Of a DNA stretch of 64,000 nucleotides, positions 33,178-44,084 are shown one piece after another; positions within the stretch are counted from its first letter, which is position 1, and the number at the start of each line of letters is the position of its first letter. The stretch is taken from NCBI RefSeq assembly GCF_022808175.1, contig NZ_JALGBX010000028.1, positions 51,416 through 115,415 of the forward strand, given 5' to 3'. This stretch comes from Streptomyces sp. AP-93. Lineage in GTDB: Bacteria; Actinomycetota; Actinomycetes; Streptomycetales; Streptomycetaceae. The notes under the pieces are model-generated. The model made no database searches, was not told where the DNA came from, and saw nothing but the letters and a program-made list of their open reading frames with translations. The translations under genes were made by a program, and so were the position numbers.

Positions 33178-34389
33178 ATGAGCAGGACCTCGCGAATCAA
33201 CTGCATCATCCCCCCGTACCTCCTCAGGAGGCTTCTGGAGAGCGAACAGAGCGAGGTGCGCCAGGCCGCCCTCGACACCATGTTGACCACGGCTCGCCTG
33301 CGAGGTCAGCGAGAGGTCCGGGCGTACTTCGCCGGCGCGGCCGCCCCCGGTAACGGCCGGCGCACCGTCTTCGACTGCGAGGAGAAGAGCTCCCTCCGGA
33401 CCGCCGCCCTGGCCAGGTCGGAAGACGGACCGGAGTCCGTGGACGAGTCCACCAACCGGGCGTTCGACGGGCTCGGCCTGACGCGCGATTTCTTCAGGGA
33501 GGTGTTCCAGCGCGATTCGATCGACGGCCGCGGGATGCGGCTGGACGGGTTCGTTCACTTCGGCGTGAAGTACAACAACGCGTTCTGGGACGGACGGCAA
33601 ATGGTCTTCGGCGACGGGGACGGAAAGGTGCTTGGTGACCTCACCGGATCCCTCGACGTGATCGCCCACGAGCTGACGCACGGAGTCACGGAGCACACCG
33701 CTGGATTCGAGTACCACAACCAGTCGGGTGCCCTGAACGAGTCGGTTTCGGACGTCTTCGGGTCGCTGGTCAAGCAGTGGTCGCTGAAGCAGGCGGCCGA
33801 GGAGGCGGACTGGCTGATCGGCGCCGACGTGTGGACCCCCGGAATCGATGCCGACGCCCTGCGATCGATGAAGGCCCCGGGGCATGCGTACAACAATCCG
33901 CTGTTCGGAAAGGACCCCCAGCCCGATCGTATGAGCAAATTCATCCACCTTCCAGACACAGAGGAAGGGGACAACGGCGGGGTGCACCTCAACTCCGGCA
34001 TTCCGAACAGGGCGTTCTTCCTGACAGCCGTAGGCATCGGCGGATTCGCATGGGAGGCCGCCGGGCCAATCTGGTATGAATCGCTCAAAGTGTCCGGCGC
34101 CGATGCCCAGTTCCAGGATTTCGCCCACACCACCTTCCAGAAGGCCGGGGAACTGTTCGGCGTCGGCAGCGCCGAACAGTCGGCCGTGCTGGCGGCGTGG
34201 CAGGAGGTAGAAATCTCCATCAAGGGCGTCCCGACAGGTGCCGCCCGAGCACGGAGCCGTGCGGCCAACGGGAGCGGTGGCTTGGGCCGGCAGGACGGCC
34301 TGGCAGCCCTGAGCAGGCAAATCGGGGAACTGAGCGCCAAGGTGACGGCACTGGCCAAGGACGTGAACGCGCTGAAGGCAACCAAATGA
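33178..34389 (+). CDS. Protealysin-like M4 metallopeptidase
   Basis: A 403-residue thermolysin-family zinc protease. The N-terminus RINCIIPPYLLRRLLES matches the short protealysin-type propeptide with its Cys-Ile-Pro-Pro motif, rather than a secretion signal and long propeptide. Zinc ligands are H164 and H168 in VIAHELTHGV and E188 in GALNESVSDVFG; catalytic H270 lies in GVHLNSGIPNRAF. ATG 33178 follows GAGGTGTCCC. A basic, coiled-coil-like tail (ALSRQIGELSAKVTALAKDV) extends the usual C-terminus by about 60 residues. Protealysins are often intracellular; the usual neighbouring emfourin-type inhibitor gene was not seen. Confidence 0.9.
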   Translation: MSRTSRINCIIPPYLLRRLLESEQSEVRQAALDTMLTTARLRGQREVRAYFAGAAAPGNGRRTVFDCEEKSSLRTAALARSEDGPESVDESTNRAFDGLGLTRDFFREVFQRDSIDGRGMRLDGFVHFGVKYNNAFWDGRQMVFGDGDGKVLGDLTGSLDVIAHELTHGVTEHTAGFEYHNQSGALNESVSDVFGSLVKQWSLKQAAEEADWLIGADVWTPGIDADALRSMKAPGHAYNNPLFGKDPQPDRMSKFIHLPDTEEGDNGGVHLNSGIPNRAFFLTAVGIGGFAWEAAGPIWYESLKVSGADAQFQDFAHTTFQKAGELFGVGSAEQSAVLAAWQEVEISIKGVPTGAARARSRAANGSGGLGRQDGLAALSRQIGELSAKVTALAKDVNALKATK

Positions 34390-34454
34390 AGGTGCTGGGC
34401 GGCGCAGCCAGTGCAGGAGGTAGCCGCCGGGCCCCTGCTGATCCTCGTCGGCCT

Positions 34455-34960
34455 ACGGTGTCCGGTCACCCGCTCGATGGCCATGCCGAGCAGGACGCAG
34501 TTGGTGTTGCTGTAGTGCATCCCGGCGCACGGCGCGAACTGCGGTCCGTGGGAGGCGCCTTCGTCGATGAGCTGCTGGGCGGAGTAGTCGGGCAGGTTGG
34601 GGAAGCTGCTGCCGGCACTCACCAGCACCCCCAGGTCACCGAGGTAGTTGAAGATGCCGCTGGAGTGCTGGAGCAGGTTCCGTACGGTGATGGGCGGGCT
34701 GCCGGGCGGCGGGTTTGAAGCACCACCCGGTGCTCAGGTTGCAGCCCGCGACGGGGTTGGTCTTCAAGACCGGGCCCAGCAGGCCGAACACGTCGTCGTC
34801 GAGGCTGACCCTGCCCTCGGCGACGAGGTGGAGCACGGTCGTCGCGGTGAAGAATCTTGGTGATCGAGGCGGCCCGGAAGGGGCTGTCCGGATTGCGTAC
34901 GGGTGTTCCCGCATCGGGGACCGCCGTCGACGGCTATGGGATCCCCGGGGTGATCGCCCG
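34455..34960 (-). pseudogene. Frameshifted beta-lactamase-family serine hydrolase
   Basis: Three minus-strand frames join to give a class C beta-lactamase/D-Ala-D-Ala-carboxypeptidase-like protein: PDAGTPVRNPDSPFRAASIT then K (SxxK nucleophile), shifting into FTATTVLHLVAEGRVSLDDD, shifting again into ITVRNLLQHSSGIFNY and GMHYSNTNCVLLGMAIERVT (YxN motif). At least two indels disrupt it, the 5' end is unclear and the C-terminal third is missing where it meets the M4 protease gene. Not functional. Confidence 0.75.
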
Positions 34961-35124
34961 CACCTACAAGGATGGCGTCTCCTGGACCGGTACCGGAGCC
35001 ACGTAAGACGGGAGCGTCGCCGACAGACTCTGACCCGGTCCCGCTTGCGGCCCTTTAGCCACGAACCCCTGCTCGCCGCCATGCGCGCCGAGGCTGACCT
35101 GGCTGAAGGAGTAGGCCACTTCCC

Positions 35125-35300
35125 TCATCCGAGCCGGTCGATGAGGAAAATCGCCACGTCGTCCGTCAAGCGGCCCTCGGTGTGGCGCATGAGTGCCTTG
35201 TGTAGTTCGTCCAGGAACTCCTGTAGGGAGGTCCCGGCGGGTATCTCCTCCCGTGCGTCCGGCACCTGGGCGTGCGCCGATCTGAACAGAACCTCGCCGT
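35125..35300 (-). pseudogene. C-terminal remnant of a SpoIIE/PP2C phosphatase
   Basis: The minus-strand frame reads LQEFLDELHKALMRHTEGRL then TDDVAIFLIDR and a stop, which is the usual end of Streptomyces SpoIIE-family phosphatases (the TDDVAxLL motif holds metal-binding aspartates). Upstream sequence loses similarity, so only the last 40-50 residues survive. An ATP-binding-domain remnant of the same regulatory class lies at 39590-39812. Confidence 0.6.
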
Positions 35301-35615
35301 GACCGCCCACTCCTGGCCGAGAGGACGCTCCGCCGCACGTCGCCCGCATCCAAGCCTAGCTCCGCCTCCGCGACCATGTCCAAGCGGTGATCGCGGCCCA
35401 TGAAACGGGATGGGGCACCCGGCCGCGCCGGAAGGCACCCACCCTGCCTGACCCGGGCCCTGACCGCGGCGGGCGCGGTCCGGACGGCGGGTGCCGGCGG
35501 GCGCCCGGACTGCACCTGCCGCAGCGCGGACCTACGCTGAGCAGGTGACGGCCGCGTCGGAGGCCATGGCAATTGCGGATGCCATCCGGAGGCGGCCAGA
35601 GGGAGGTGAGGCCGG
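35301..35615. other. Intergenic region upstream of the secreted protein
   Basis: About 315 bases with no convincing gene on either strand. The last part contains GAGGGAGGTGAGG, the ribosome site of the secreted protein at 35616. No terminator or operator recognised. Confidence 0.35.
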
Positions 35616-36356
35616 ATGTACGCACCCCGGGCAACCGCGGCCAGCCGCGCGGCCGCCGGAGCTGTCTGCTCGTTGATCCTCGTGGGCGCGGGAACTGCCA
35701 GGGCCGATGACAACGGCATCGCCGACAAGAGCGCCCAGGCCATCGCGGACGCCTCTCGTGAGGCCATGTCCGGCGTCACGTCCATGCGCATGGTGGCCAA
35801 GGTGACCGACAAGTCGGGCACCACCGCTCTGGACCTCCGATTCGACGAGCGGGGCAACTGCGTCGGCACCGTCACGCCTCCTGGCAGTTCGGGCATGGCC
35901 GACATCATCAAACGCGGCGACGACGTGTGGATGAAACTTGACGATGCCCTACTGCGGGCCCAGATACCGGGCTTCGCGGCCGAGAACGCGATCGCGCTCA
36001 TCAACGGCCGCTATCTGCACGGCACTACGGGCAGCTCCCTGTTGCGGGACTTCGCCGAATTGTGCGACCTGGACTTCTTCAAGAAGGAGTTCTCTTCGAA
36101 ACCGGCGAACGAACAGCTGGCCAAGGGATCGCGGACCGCCGTCGACGGCCGTCCGGCCATCACGGTCACGAGCCGGCGCGACGACGAGACGGGTACGTAC
36201 CAGGTCTCCACCGAGGACAAGCCGTACCTCCTGCGGATCCAGGGCACCGAAGAGCCCGGCAAGCGGGTCGAGGCATCCTTCTCCGCCTTCGACGAGCCCG
36301 TCCCGGCCAAGCCTCCCGCGCCCGCCGACTCGGTCGACGTATCCCGGCTCCAGTAG
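35616..36356 (+). CDS. Secreted LppX/LolA-like hypothetical protein
   Basis: A 246-residue exported protein. The N-terminus has a signal peptide (AAGAVCSLILVGAGTARADD) with an A-R-A cleavage site and no lipobox at the usual spot. The mature part (SAQAIADASREAMSGVTSMR, LDLRFDERGNCVGTV, VDGRPAITVTS, PYLLRIQGTEEPGKRVEASF) resembles the beta-rich lipid-binding LolA/LppX type proteins common in Streptomyces. ATG follows GAGGGAGGTGAGGCCGG. Role unknown; it stands alone. Confidence 0.7.
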   Translation: MYAPRATAASRAAAGAVCSLILVGAGTARADDNGIADKSAQAIADASREAMSGVTSMRMVAKVTDKSGTTALDLRFDERGNCVGTVTPPGSSGMADIIKRGDDVWMKLDDALLRAQIPGFAAENAIALINGRYLHGTTGSSLLRDFAELCDLDFFKKEFSSKPANEQLAKGSRTAVDGRPAITVTSRRDDETGTYQVSTEDKPYLLRIQGTEEPGKRVEASFSAFDEPVPAKPPAPADSVDVSRLQ

Positions 36357-36480
36357 CACGGACACCTTCGGGGAGTCAGCCCCGCAGCGGACCCCGCCGT
36401 ACGGTCACCTTGGTCTACGAGCTGTCGGGCGTGCGCCGAAGTCGCCGGACTCTGAGCTCGGCGTCCGCCGCCCAGGCCGC

Positions 36481-36903
36481 TCACGGCAGACCGCGAGCAC
36501 AGGTGGGGCACAGCCCGCGGTAGGTGACCTCGACCTCGGACACGGTGAAACCGAACCGCTCCGCCGCCGGAAGGCCGGCCAGTGGGTCGCCGGTCGGGTG
36601 GACGTCGCGGATGATGCCGCAGCCGGAACACACCAGGTGCTGGTGCGGGTGGTGCGCGTTGGGGTCGTAGCGCTTCGCGCGGCCCTGGGCGGAGACCTCC
36701 ACCACCTCACCGAGCGAGACCAGTTCGCCCAGGGTGTTGTAGACGGTCGCCCGGGAGATCTCGGGGAGCCGCTGCACCGCGCGGCCGTGCACTTCGTCGG
36801 CCGTGAGGTGCACGTGCTCGCCGTCGAGTACCTCCGCGACGGCCCGCCGCTGGGACGTCATGCGCCAGCCACGCCCTCGCAGTCGCTCCAGCAGGTCGCT
36901 CAT
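36481..36903 (-). CDS. Fur-family (FurA/CatR-like) redox-responsive repressor
   Basis: A 140-residue Fur-family regulator. The winged helix has RMTSQRRAVAEVLDG and RATVYNTLGELV; the dimer domain shows the metal residues in HHPHQHLVCSGCGIIRDV and CPTCARG (two CxxC pairs for structural zinc). It lies divergent to a katG gene, the classic arrangement for peroxide-sensing FurA/CatR, so the inference is repression of katG and of itself, relieved by peroxide. Ribosome site GGAGAGGTGAACCGAA precedes the start. Confidence 0.88.
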   Translation of the reverse strand: MSDLLERLRGRGWRMTSQRRAVAEVLDGEHVHLTADEVHGRAVQRLPEISRATVYNTLGELVSLGEVVEVSAQGRAKRYDPNAHHPHQHLVCSGCGIIRDVHPTGDPLAGLPAAERFGFTVSEVEVTYRGLCPTCARGLP

Positions 36904-36918
36904 TTCGGTTCACCTCTC

Positions 36919-36947
36919 CATAACGTGCCGGGCCGGTCGGTAGTCAA
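36919..36947 (-). promoter_or_regulatory. Candidate promoter of the fur gene
   Basis: On the minus strand TTGACT (36947-36942) and GTTATG (about 36924-36919) are separated by about 17 bases, close to a sigma-70-type promoter, and lie 16-44 bases before the start codon. The AT-rich GGAAGTGGAATTGACT stretch overlapping the -35 is a plausible Fur box, but I cannot confirm a consensus. Confidence 0.5.
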
Positions 36948-37239
36948 TTCCACTTCCGATCCTCATATCAGTGGTGGGGGGTCGCGATGATCGGAAGATG
37001 CCACCTTGGGATTTCGCCTGTTTGCTATGCGGGCGCGCTCTGCGTGTTCTCGTAGCGGTGCGCTCCGCGGTGCGCGACCATACGGACGCCGGTACGCACT
37101 CGATTTATCGGCGTCGTCCGTGAGGATATGGCCTCGTCGGCGGCGTGGGTCGCAGTGCTCGACTCGTAAAGCAGACGGCGTTCAAGAGCGAGCAGCGCGG
37201 ACGGCAGAGGAAGACACCGCGACAGGAAGAAGGACGGAC

Positions 37240-39429
<2,190 letters not shown>

Positions 39430-39433
39430 GCCC

Positions 39434-39472
39434 GATGTCCCGGTCGGCCGCTCACCGGCCGACCGGGACATC
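39434..39472 (+). terminator. katG terminator hairpin
   Basis: A perfect 17-bp stem starting GATGTCCCGGTCGGCCG with a five-base loop CTCAC begins five bases after the katG stop. No T-run follows. Confidence 0.9.
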
Positions 39473-39589
39473 CCCGGCGGTGGGACGGGGGCGCCCGAAC
39501 GCTCTCCGGGACGGTGTCGGCGTGCGGGCATCTGGCCGTCACCGGCTGCCTACTGCTGGGCATCGCCACCCAGGTCGGGGGTGTCTGAG

Positions 39590-39822
39590 ATGGGGCAGGT
39601 GCAGCGACGGGCCGCACCGCGCCCTCCCTCGTCCGTGGTGGCGGCGTACCGCGGGTGCGGGGCAGTGCTGCTGCCGTCCCACACCTCGCAGGTCAGAGTG
39701 CGGGCGTGCAGCAGCCGTACCCGGACCGGCGCGCTGCAGTGCCGCAGGGCGTTGGTGACCAGTTCGCTGAGGATCAGTTCGGTGGCGAAGCCGAGCTCAA
39801 ACTCCACCGGTGGCAATTTCAT
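39590..39822 (-). pseudogene. Remnant of a HATPase_c (anti-sigma-type) ATP-binding protein
   Basis: The minus-strand frame gives FELGFATELILSELVTNALR then HCSAPVRVRLL and TCEVWDGSSTAPHPRYA, matching the N-box region (SELVTNAxRH) and following strand of Streptomyces serine/threonine anti-sigma-like ATPases. The G-box region after DEGGRG is frameshifted and the N-terminal helix is missing. Together with the SpoIIE remnant at 35125-35300 it shows that regulatory phosphatase/kinase genes decayed in this segment. Confidence 0.65.
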
Positions 39823-40109
39823 CGACTCCCGGTGCGTTCGCCACCACCGCCAGCGCTGGGCTGGCAACGACTTGCCCCGCTCGCAAGCGCGCCGGCGGCA
39901 CAGCCCAAGCTCTGAGGCCCTGCACCGACGACGATCGCTTCGTGCCCTGGCCCCGGAACGACAGCTCGCCCTCACTCTTGGGTCGTGCACTCGAATCTGG
40001 TCACCGCAGCGCGCCAGCCAACGCCCAGTGCGAAACGGGCCCGAGAGGCGGAACTCAGCCTGATTCTCCGCGCTTCCGCTGTGCCCTGCCTCGACCCCCA
40101 TCAGGTCGC

Positions 40110-40358
40110 GCTCAACGCAGCGTAACCAGCACGGAAGTCAGCACCGCCTACCCAAAAGAGCTCTGACTCTGCAATTCCGACAGGGCTTCACGACCCCGTT
40201 CAGGAGGGGATGCGGGGCAGGAGTTCGGGTCATGTGGTGTGCGGGCACACCAGTCGTGGCCCGATTGTGATGGCGGGCCACATATGCGGGTGACCTGCGG
40301 ACTTCTACGTTGTGGCCACACCCGACGTCCCCGCAGACACCCTGGAAGTGGTGCACAT
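40110..40358 (+). repeat. Long direct repeat, copy 2 (5' region of the MHS transporter)
   Basis: Second copy of the element at 11462-11721, same orientation, 28.65 kb away. It ends exactly at GTGCACAT, the last bases forming the ATG (40357) of the transporter or codon 16 if GTG 40312 is used. Both dyads (40235-40252 and 40256-40281) are unchanged. Because a full gene follows here, this copy is likely the native location. Confidence 0.85.
40235..40281 (+). promoter_or_regulatory. Two adjacent dyads upstream of the transporter
   Basis: TGGTGTGC-GG-GCACACCA (40235-40252) is a perfect 8+8 palindrome fit for a dimeric repressor, and GTGGCCCG-10-CGGGCCAC (40256-40281) can fold into a strong hairpin. 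They lie 31-120 bases before the transporter start, so operator sites or a structured leader are both plausible. The regulator encoded downstream (PucR type) is a candidate ligand. Confidence 0.6.
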
Positions 40359-41748
40359 GGTCTCCCCCGCAACCGCCCCGAAGGCTCCGTCCGGCATCAG
40401 ACGGATCGTCGCCGCGAGCCTCATCGGGACCACCATCGAGTGGTACGACTTCTTCCTCTACGGGACCGCCGCCGCCCTGGTCTTCAACAAGCTGTTCTTC
40501 CCCACCGCGGATCCGCTCACGGGCACCCTGATCGCCTTCCTCACCTACGCCATCGGGTTCCTCGCCCGGCCGCTGGGCGGGGTCGTCTTCGGGCATTTCG
40601 GGGACAAGGTCGGGCGCAAGAAGCTGCTGGTGCTGAGTCTGCTGATGATGGGCGGGGCGACCTTCGCGATGGGGCTGCTGCCCACCCACGCGAGCATCGG
40701 GGTCTGGGCGCCGATCCTGCTGACCGCGCTGCGCCTGGTGCAGGGGTTCGCGCTGGGCGGCGAGTGGGGCGGGGCCGTGCTGATCGTGTCCGAGCACGGC
40801 GGAGCCGAGCACCGCGGGTTCTGGGCCTCCTGGCCGCAGTCCGGGGCGCCCGGGGGGAACCTGCTGGCCACCGGGGTGCTGGCGCTGCTCGCCGGCGTGC
40901 AGTCGGACGCCACGTTCCTCGCCTGGGGCTGGCGGATCCCCTTCCTGCTCTCCGGGATCCTCGTGATGGTCGGGCTGTGGATCCGCATCTCCGTGTCCGA
41001 GTCGCCCGTCTTCCTCGCGGCGCAGGCCGAGGCAGCGGCCTCGGGCCGGGGCGAGGAGGAGAAGGCGCCCGTCGTCCAGGTGTTCCGCAAGGACTGGCGG
41101 CAGGTGCTGGTCGCCATCGGCACCCGCTTCGGCGAGAACATCTCGTACTACGTCCTCACCTCCTTCCTCCTCGTCTACGTCACCACGCACCTCGGGCTCC
41201 CCAAGACCACCGCGCTCAACGCGCTCCTGATCGGCTCGGCCGTCCACTTCCTGACCATCCCGGCCTGGGGCGCTCTCTCGGACCGGATCGGCCGACGGCC
41301 GGTGACGCTGATCGGTTCGGCCGGCATGGCGGTGTGGGCGTTCGCGTTCTTCGCGCTGGTGGACTCGAAGTCGTTCGCCGTCATCACCCTCGCCGTCACC
41401 GCCGGGCTGCTGCTGCACGGGGCCATGTACGGGCCGCAGGCCGCCTTCATCTCGGAGATGTTCGACACCAAGGTCCGCTACTCGGGCGCCTCGATGGGCT
41501 CCCAGCTCGCCTCGATCTTCGCGGGGGCCCTGGCCCCGATCATCGCCGTCGAGCTCCTGAAGGACTACGGCTCCTCCGTGCCGGTGTCGGTCTACCTGTC
41601 CGCGGCCGCCCTCGTCACCACCCTCACCGTCCTGTTCGCCCGCGAGACCCGGGGCCGGGACCTGTCCGTCCCCAAGGCCGGGGCAGCGGCGCCGGCCGGG
41701 GTGTCCGCGGGAAGCGGGTACGCCGCCAAGGTTTCCGATCGCGCCTGA
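40357..41748 (+). CDS. MHS-family MFS transporter (metabolite:proton symporter)
   Basis: A 463-residue, 12-helix major facilitator of the metabolite:H+ symporter group (shikimate, citrate, proline/betaine type). Signatures: ASLIGTTIEWYDFFLYGTAA at the first helix, GFLARPLGGVVFGHFGDKVG (motif A region), LVQGFALGGEWGGAVLIVSE, and a second motif A at WGALSDRIGRRPVTL. The start is either ATG 40357 (GGAAG upstream) or GTG 40312, which would add VATPDVPADTLEVVH; those codons lie inside the direct repeat. A hairpin terminator follows. The PucR-type gene downstream is probably its regulator. Confidence 0.88.
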   Translation: MVSPATAPKAPSGIRRIVAASLIGTTIEWYDFFLYGTAAALVFNKLFFPTADPLTGTLIAFLTYAIGFLARPLGGVVFGHFGDKVGRKKLLVLSLLMMGGATFAMGLLPTHASIGVWAPILLTALRLVQGFALGGEWGGAVLIVSEHGGAEHRGFWASWPQSGAPGGNLLATGVLALLAGVQSDATFLAWGWRIPFLLSGILVMVGLWIRISVSESPVFLAAQAEAAASGRGEEEKAPVVQVFRKDWRQVLVAIGTRFGENISYYVLTSFLLVYVTTHLGLPKTTALNALLIGSAVHFLTIPAWGALSDRIGRRPVTLIGSAGMAVWAFAFFALVDSKSFAVITLAVTAGLLLHGAMYGPQAAFISEMFDTKVRYSGASMGSQLASIFAGALAPIIAVELLKDYGSSVPVSVYLSAAALVTTLTVLFARETRGRDLSVPKAGAAAPAGVSAGSGYAAKVSDRA

Positions 41749-41766
41749 GTCCGCCCACACCACGGG

Positions 41767-41804
41767 CCGCCCGCCGTGACCGGTACCTCCGGTCCGGCGG
41801 GCGG
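41767..41804 (+). terminator. Transporter terminator hairpin
   Basis: CCGCCCGCC pairs with GGCGGGCGG, and inside it GACCGG pairs with CCGGTC around a five-base loop, with one bulge. It lies 18 bases after the transporter stop and before the PucR-type gene, so that gene may rely on read-through or its own promoter. Confidence 0.7.
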
Positions 41805-41839
41805 ACCCGCTCGCCACCCCGTACCGAAGGGCTGCCAGC

Positions 41840-43762
41840 ATGGCCCCCGTGAACGATCCCACCGCGCCCGCGGCCGCGTTGCGCCAGCTCCTGGACCTGC
41901 TCGCCCAGGGCGCGCCCGTCGAGCACTTCTCGCGGCCCGGCGCGCAGGCCCGTACCGCCGGTGCCGGCTCCGCCGAGCAGGCAGTCGTCGAGGAGGCGAC
42001 CCGGGTGGCCCTCGACATCCGGCGCACGCTCGACCAGCACCGCAGGCGCGAGGCGGAGCTCACCGCCCTCTTCGACACGGCCGGCGACCTCGCGGCGCTG
42101 CGCGATCTCGACGCGGTGCTACGGGCCATCGTGCGGCGGGCCCGGACCCTGCTCGGTACGGACTGCGCCTACCTCACGCTCAACGACCCCGTCGTGGGCG
42201 ATACGTTCATGCGGGTCACCGACGGCTCCGTCTCCGCCGCCTTCCAGCAGTTGCGCCTCGGCATGGGCGAGGGCCTGGGCGGGCTGGTCGCGCAGACGGC
42301 CCGGCCGTACGCCAGCGCCGACTACCGCGCCGATGGCCGCTTCCGGCACACCAGCACCATCGACGCCGGGGTGCGCGAGGAGGGGCTGCGGGGCATCCTC
42401 GGGGTGCCGCTGCGCGTCGCCTCGCGGGTCATCGGGGTGCTCTACGCCGCCGACCGGTCGGTGCGCGAGTTCACCCCCGACGCGGTCGCGCTGCTCTCCT
42501 CGCTGGCCGACCACGCGGCCGTCGCCATCGACGGGGCGCGACTGCTCGAGGAGACCCGTACGGCGCTGGTCGAGCTGAACGCCGCCACCGAGACCGCCCG
42601 GGCCCACAGCGAGGCCACGCGGCTGGCCACCGAGACCCACGACCGGCTCACCGATCTGGTCCTGCGCGGCGGGGACGTCACCGACGTGGCCCGGGAGGTC
42701 GCGGCGCTGCTGCGGGGCGGGCTGGTGGTGCACGACGCCGACGGCGCCGAGCTGGCCCGGGTCGCCACCGAGCCGATCGGCGCGCCCGCCCAGGGGGTGG
42801 CGGCCTCCCGGGCCGGCGGCCGGGCCGTGCCGGTCGACGGCGTGTGGGTCTGCGCGGTCCTGGCCGGGCCCGAACTCCTCGGCAGCATCGCCCTGACGGG
42901 CCGGGCGGACCTGTCGGACAGCGACCGGCGGCTGTTCGAACGCACCGGCCTGGTCACCGCGCTCCTCCTGCTGCTGCGCCGCTCGGTGGCCCATGCCGAG
43001 GACCGGGTGCGCGGTGAGCTCCTCAGCGACCTGCTGACCCCGCGGAGCCCGGGGCACACGCCCGACACCGGCAGCCGGACGATCCGGGCCCGCAAACTCG
43101 GCGTCGACCTGGCGCGCCCGCACTCCCTGCTGGTGCTCCACTGCGACGCAGCGCTGCGGCCCCGGCTGTCCGCGGAGGCGGCGCGCCGCGCCCGCGACCG
43201 GGGCGGCCTGGCCGGGGTGCACGAGGGCCACGTCGTGCTGCTCGCCCCGGCCGAGCGGCCCGGGGACCTCGCGCGGTCCCTGGCGGCGGAGCTGGGGCAG
43301 GCGGTGGGCACGCCCGTCACCGTGGGCTCCGCCGGGCCGGCCGGCGACCCTGGCCGGCTGCCGGGCGTGTACGCCGAGGCCGTGCGCTGCCTGCGGGCCC
43401 TGCACGCGCTGGGCCACACCGGCCACGGAGCCGCCCTGCCGGACCTGGGCTTCGTCGGCCTGCTGCTCGGGGACCACGGTGATGTCGGCGGGTACGTCGA
43501 CCAGGTGCTCGGCCCCGTCATCGACTACGACTCCCAGCGGGGCACCGAGCTGGTCCGCACCCTCCAGGCCTACTACGTCCACGGGGCGAGCCTCTCCAAG
43601 GCCAAGGAGGCGCTGCACATCCATGTGAACACCGTCGTGCAGCGCCTCGACCGGATCCGCCGGCTGCTGGGAGAGGACTGGAACTCCCCCGCCCGCGCCC
43701 TGGAGCTCCAACTCGCCCTGCGCCTGCACCTCCTGGCGGACTCCGTCCCGCCCCCGGCCTGA
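41840..43762 (+). CDS. GAF-domain PucR-family transcriptional regulator
   Basis: A 640-residue regulator. A GAF sensor domain spans about residues 80-220 (LDAVLRAIVRRARTLLGTDC, LGMGEGLGGLVAQTARPY, GVPLRVASRVIGVLYAADRS); a central GGDEF-like/PucR region follows, and the C-terminus has the PucR helix-turn-helix LVRTLQAYYVHGASLSKAKE and HIHVNTVVQRLDRIRRLLG. Such proteins activate or repress catabolic transporter genes in response to small molecules. It lies 91 bases after the MHS transporter on the same strand, so it probably regulates that gene. Start ATG 41840 has GAAGGGCTGCCAGC upstream. Confidence 0.88.
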   Translation: MAPVNDPTAPAAALRQLLDLLAQGAPVEHFSRPGAQARTAGAGSAEQAVVEEATRVALDIRRTLDQHRRREAELTALFDTAGDLAALRDLDAVLRAIVRRARTLLGTDCAYLTLNDPVVGDTFMRVTDGSVSAAFQQLRLGMGEGLGGLVAQTARPYASADYRADGRFRHTSTIDAGVREEGLRGILGVPLRVASRVIGVLYAADRSVREFTPDAVALLSSLADHAAVAIDGARLLEETRTALVELNAATETARAHSEATRLATETHDRLTDLVLRGGDVTDVAREVAALLRGGLVVHDADGAELARVATEPIGAPAQGVAASRAGGRAVPVDGVWVCAVLAGPELLGSIALTGRADLSDSDRRLFERTGLVTALLLLLRRSVAHAEDRVRGELLSDLLTPRSPGHTPDTGSRTIRARKLGVDLARPHSLLVLHCDAALRPRLSAEAARRARDRGGLAGVHEGHVVLLAPAERPGDLARSLAAELGQAVGTPVTVGSAGPAGDPGRLPGVYAEAVRCLRALHALGHTGHGAALPDLGFVGLLLGDHGDVGGYVDQVLGPVIDYDSQRGTELVRTLQAYYVHGASLSKAKEALHIHVNTVVQRLDRIRRLLGEDWNSPARALELQLALRLHLLADSVPPPA

Positions 43763-43826
43763 TCGCGGGACACGCCCTGCAGTCACGGCCGTAGTGCGCG
43801 GTGATCCATTGGGGCAGAGTGAGGGC

Positions 43827-44084
43827 ATGACTACGTACGAGACGATGTCGTTCCACCTCGAGACCGAGCGGCTGATACTCCGGCCGTGGGCCGAGTCGGA
43901 CGCCGCCGAGTTCTGCGAGCTCCTTGCCGAACGCGGCAAGGGCACCCACGCGGTCACGTTGCCACAGACGAGCGTGGTGAACATGCATGGCTCACACGCG
44001 AGTTGCCGTGACGCGAGGCCGGCCCGAGCAGTCGGCTCGGGACTTCCCTACGCCGTACCAGGGGTGACCAGGCCCGTCTCGTAG
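43827..44084 (+). pseudogene. Truncated GNAT acetyltransferase
   Basis: A start MTTYETMSFHLETERLILRP followed by WAESDAAEFCELLAERGKG is the N-terminal strand-helix of a RimJ-type acetyltransferase. After about residue 45 the sequence becomes unrelated (VVNMHGSHASCRDARPA) and stops at 44084, antisense to the next regulator. The acetyl-CoA-binding motif is absent. Confidence 0.65.
44023..44041 (-). terminator. Hairpin after the response-regulator gene
   Basis: CCCGAGC and GCTCGGG pair around AGTCG, seven bases beyond the stop of the minus-strand two-component operon. Short (7 bp) but perfect; probable terminator. Confidence 0.55.

Noticed and set aside
40138..42129. Long minus-strand open frame opposite the MHS transporter
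   Set aside because: Shadow of the transporter; low-complexity translation and no motif.
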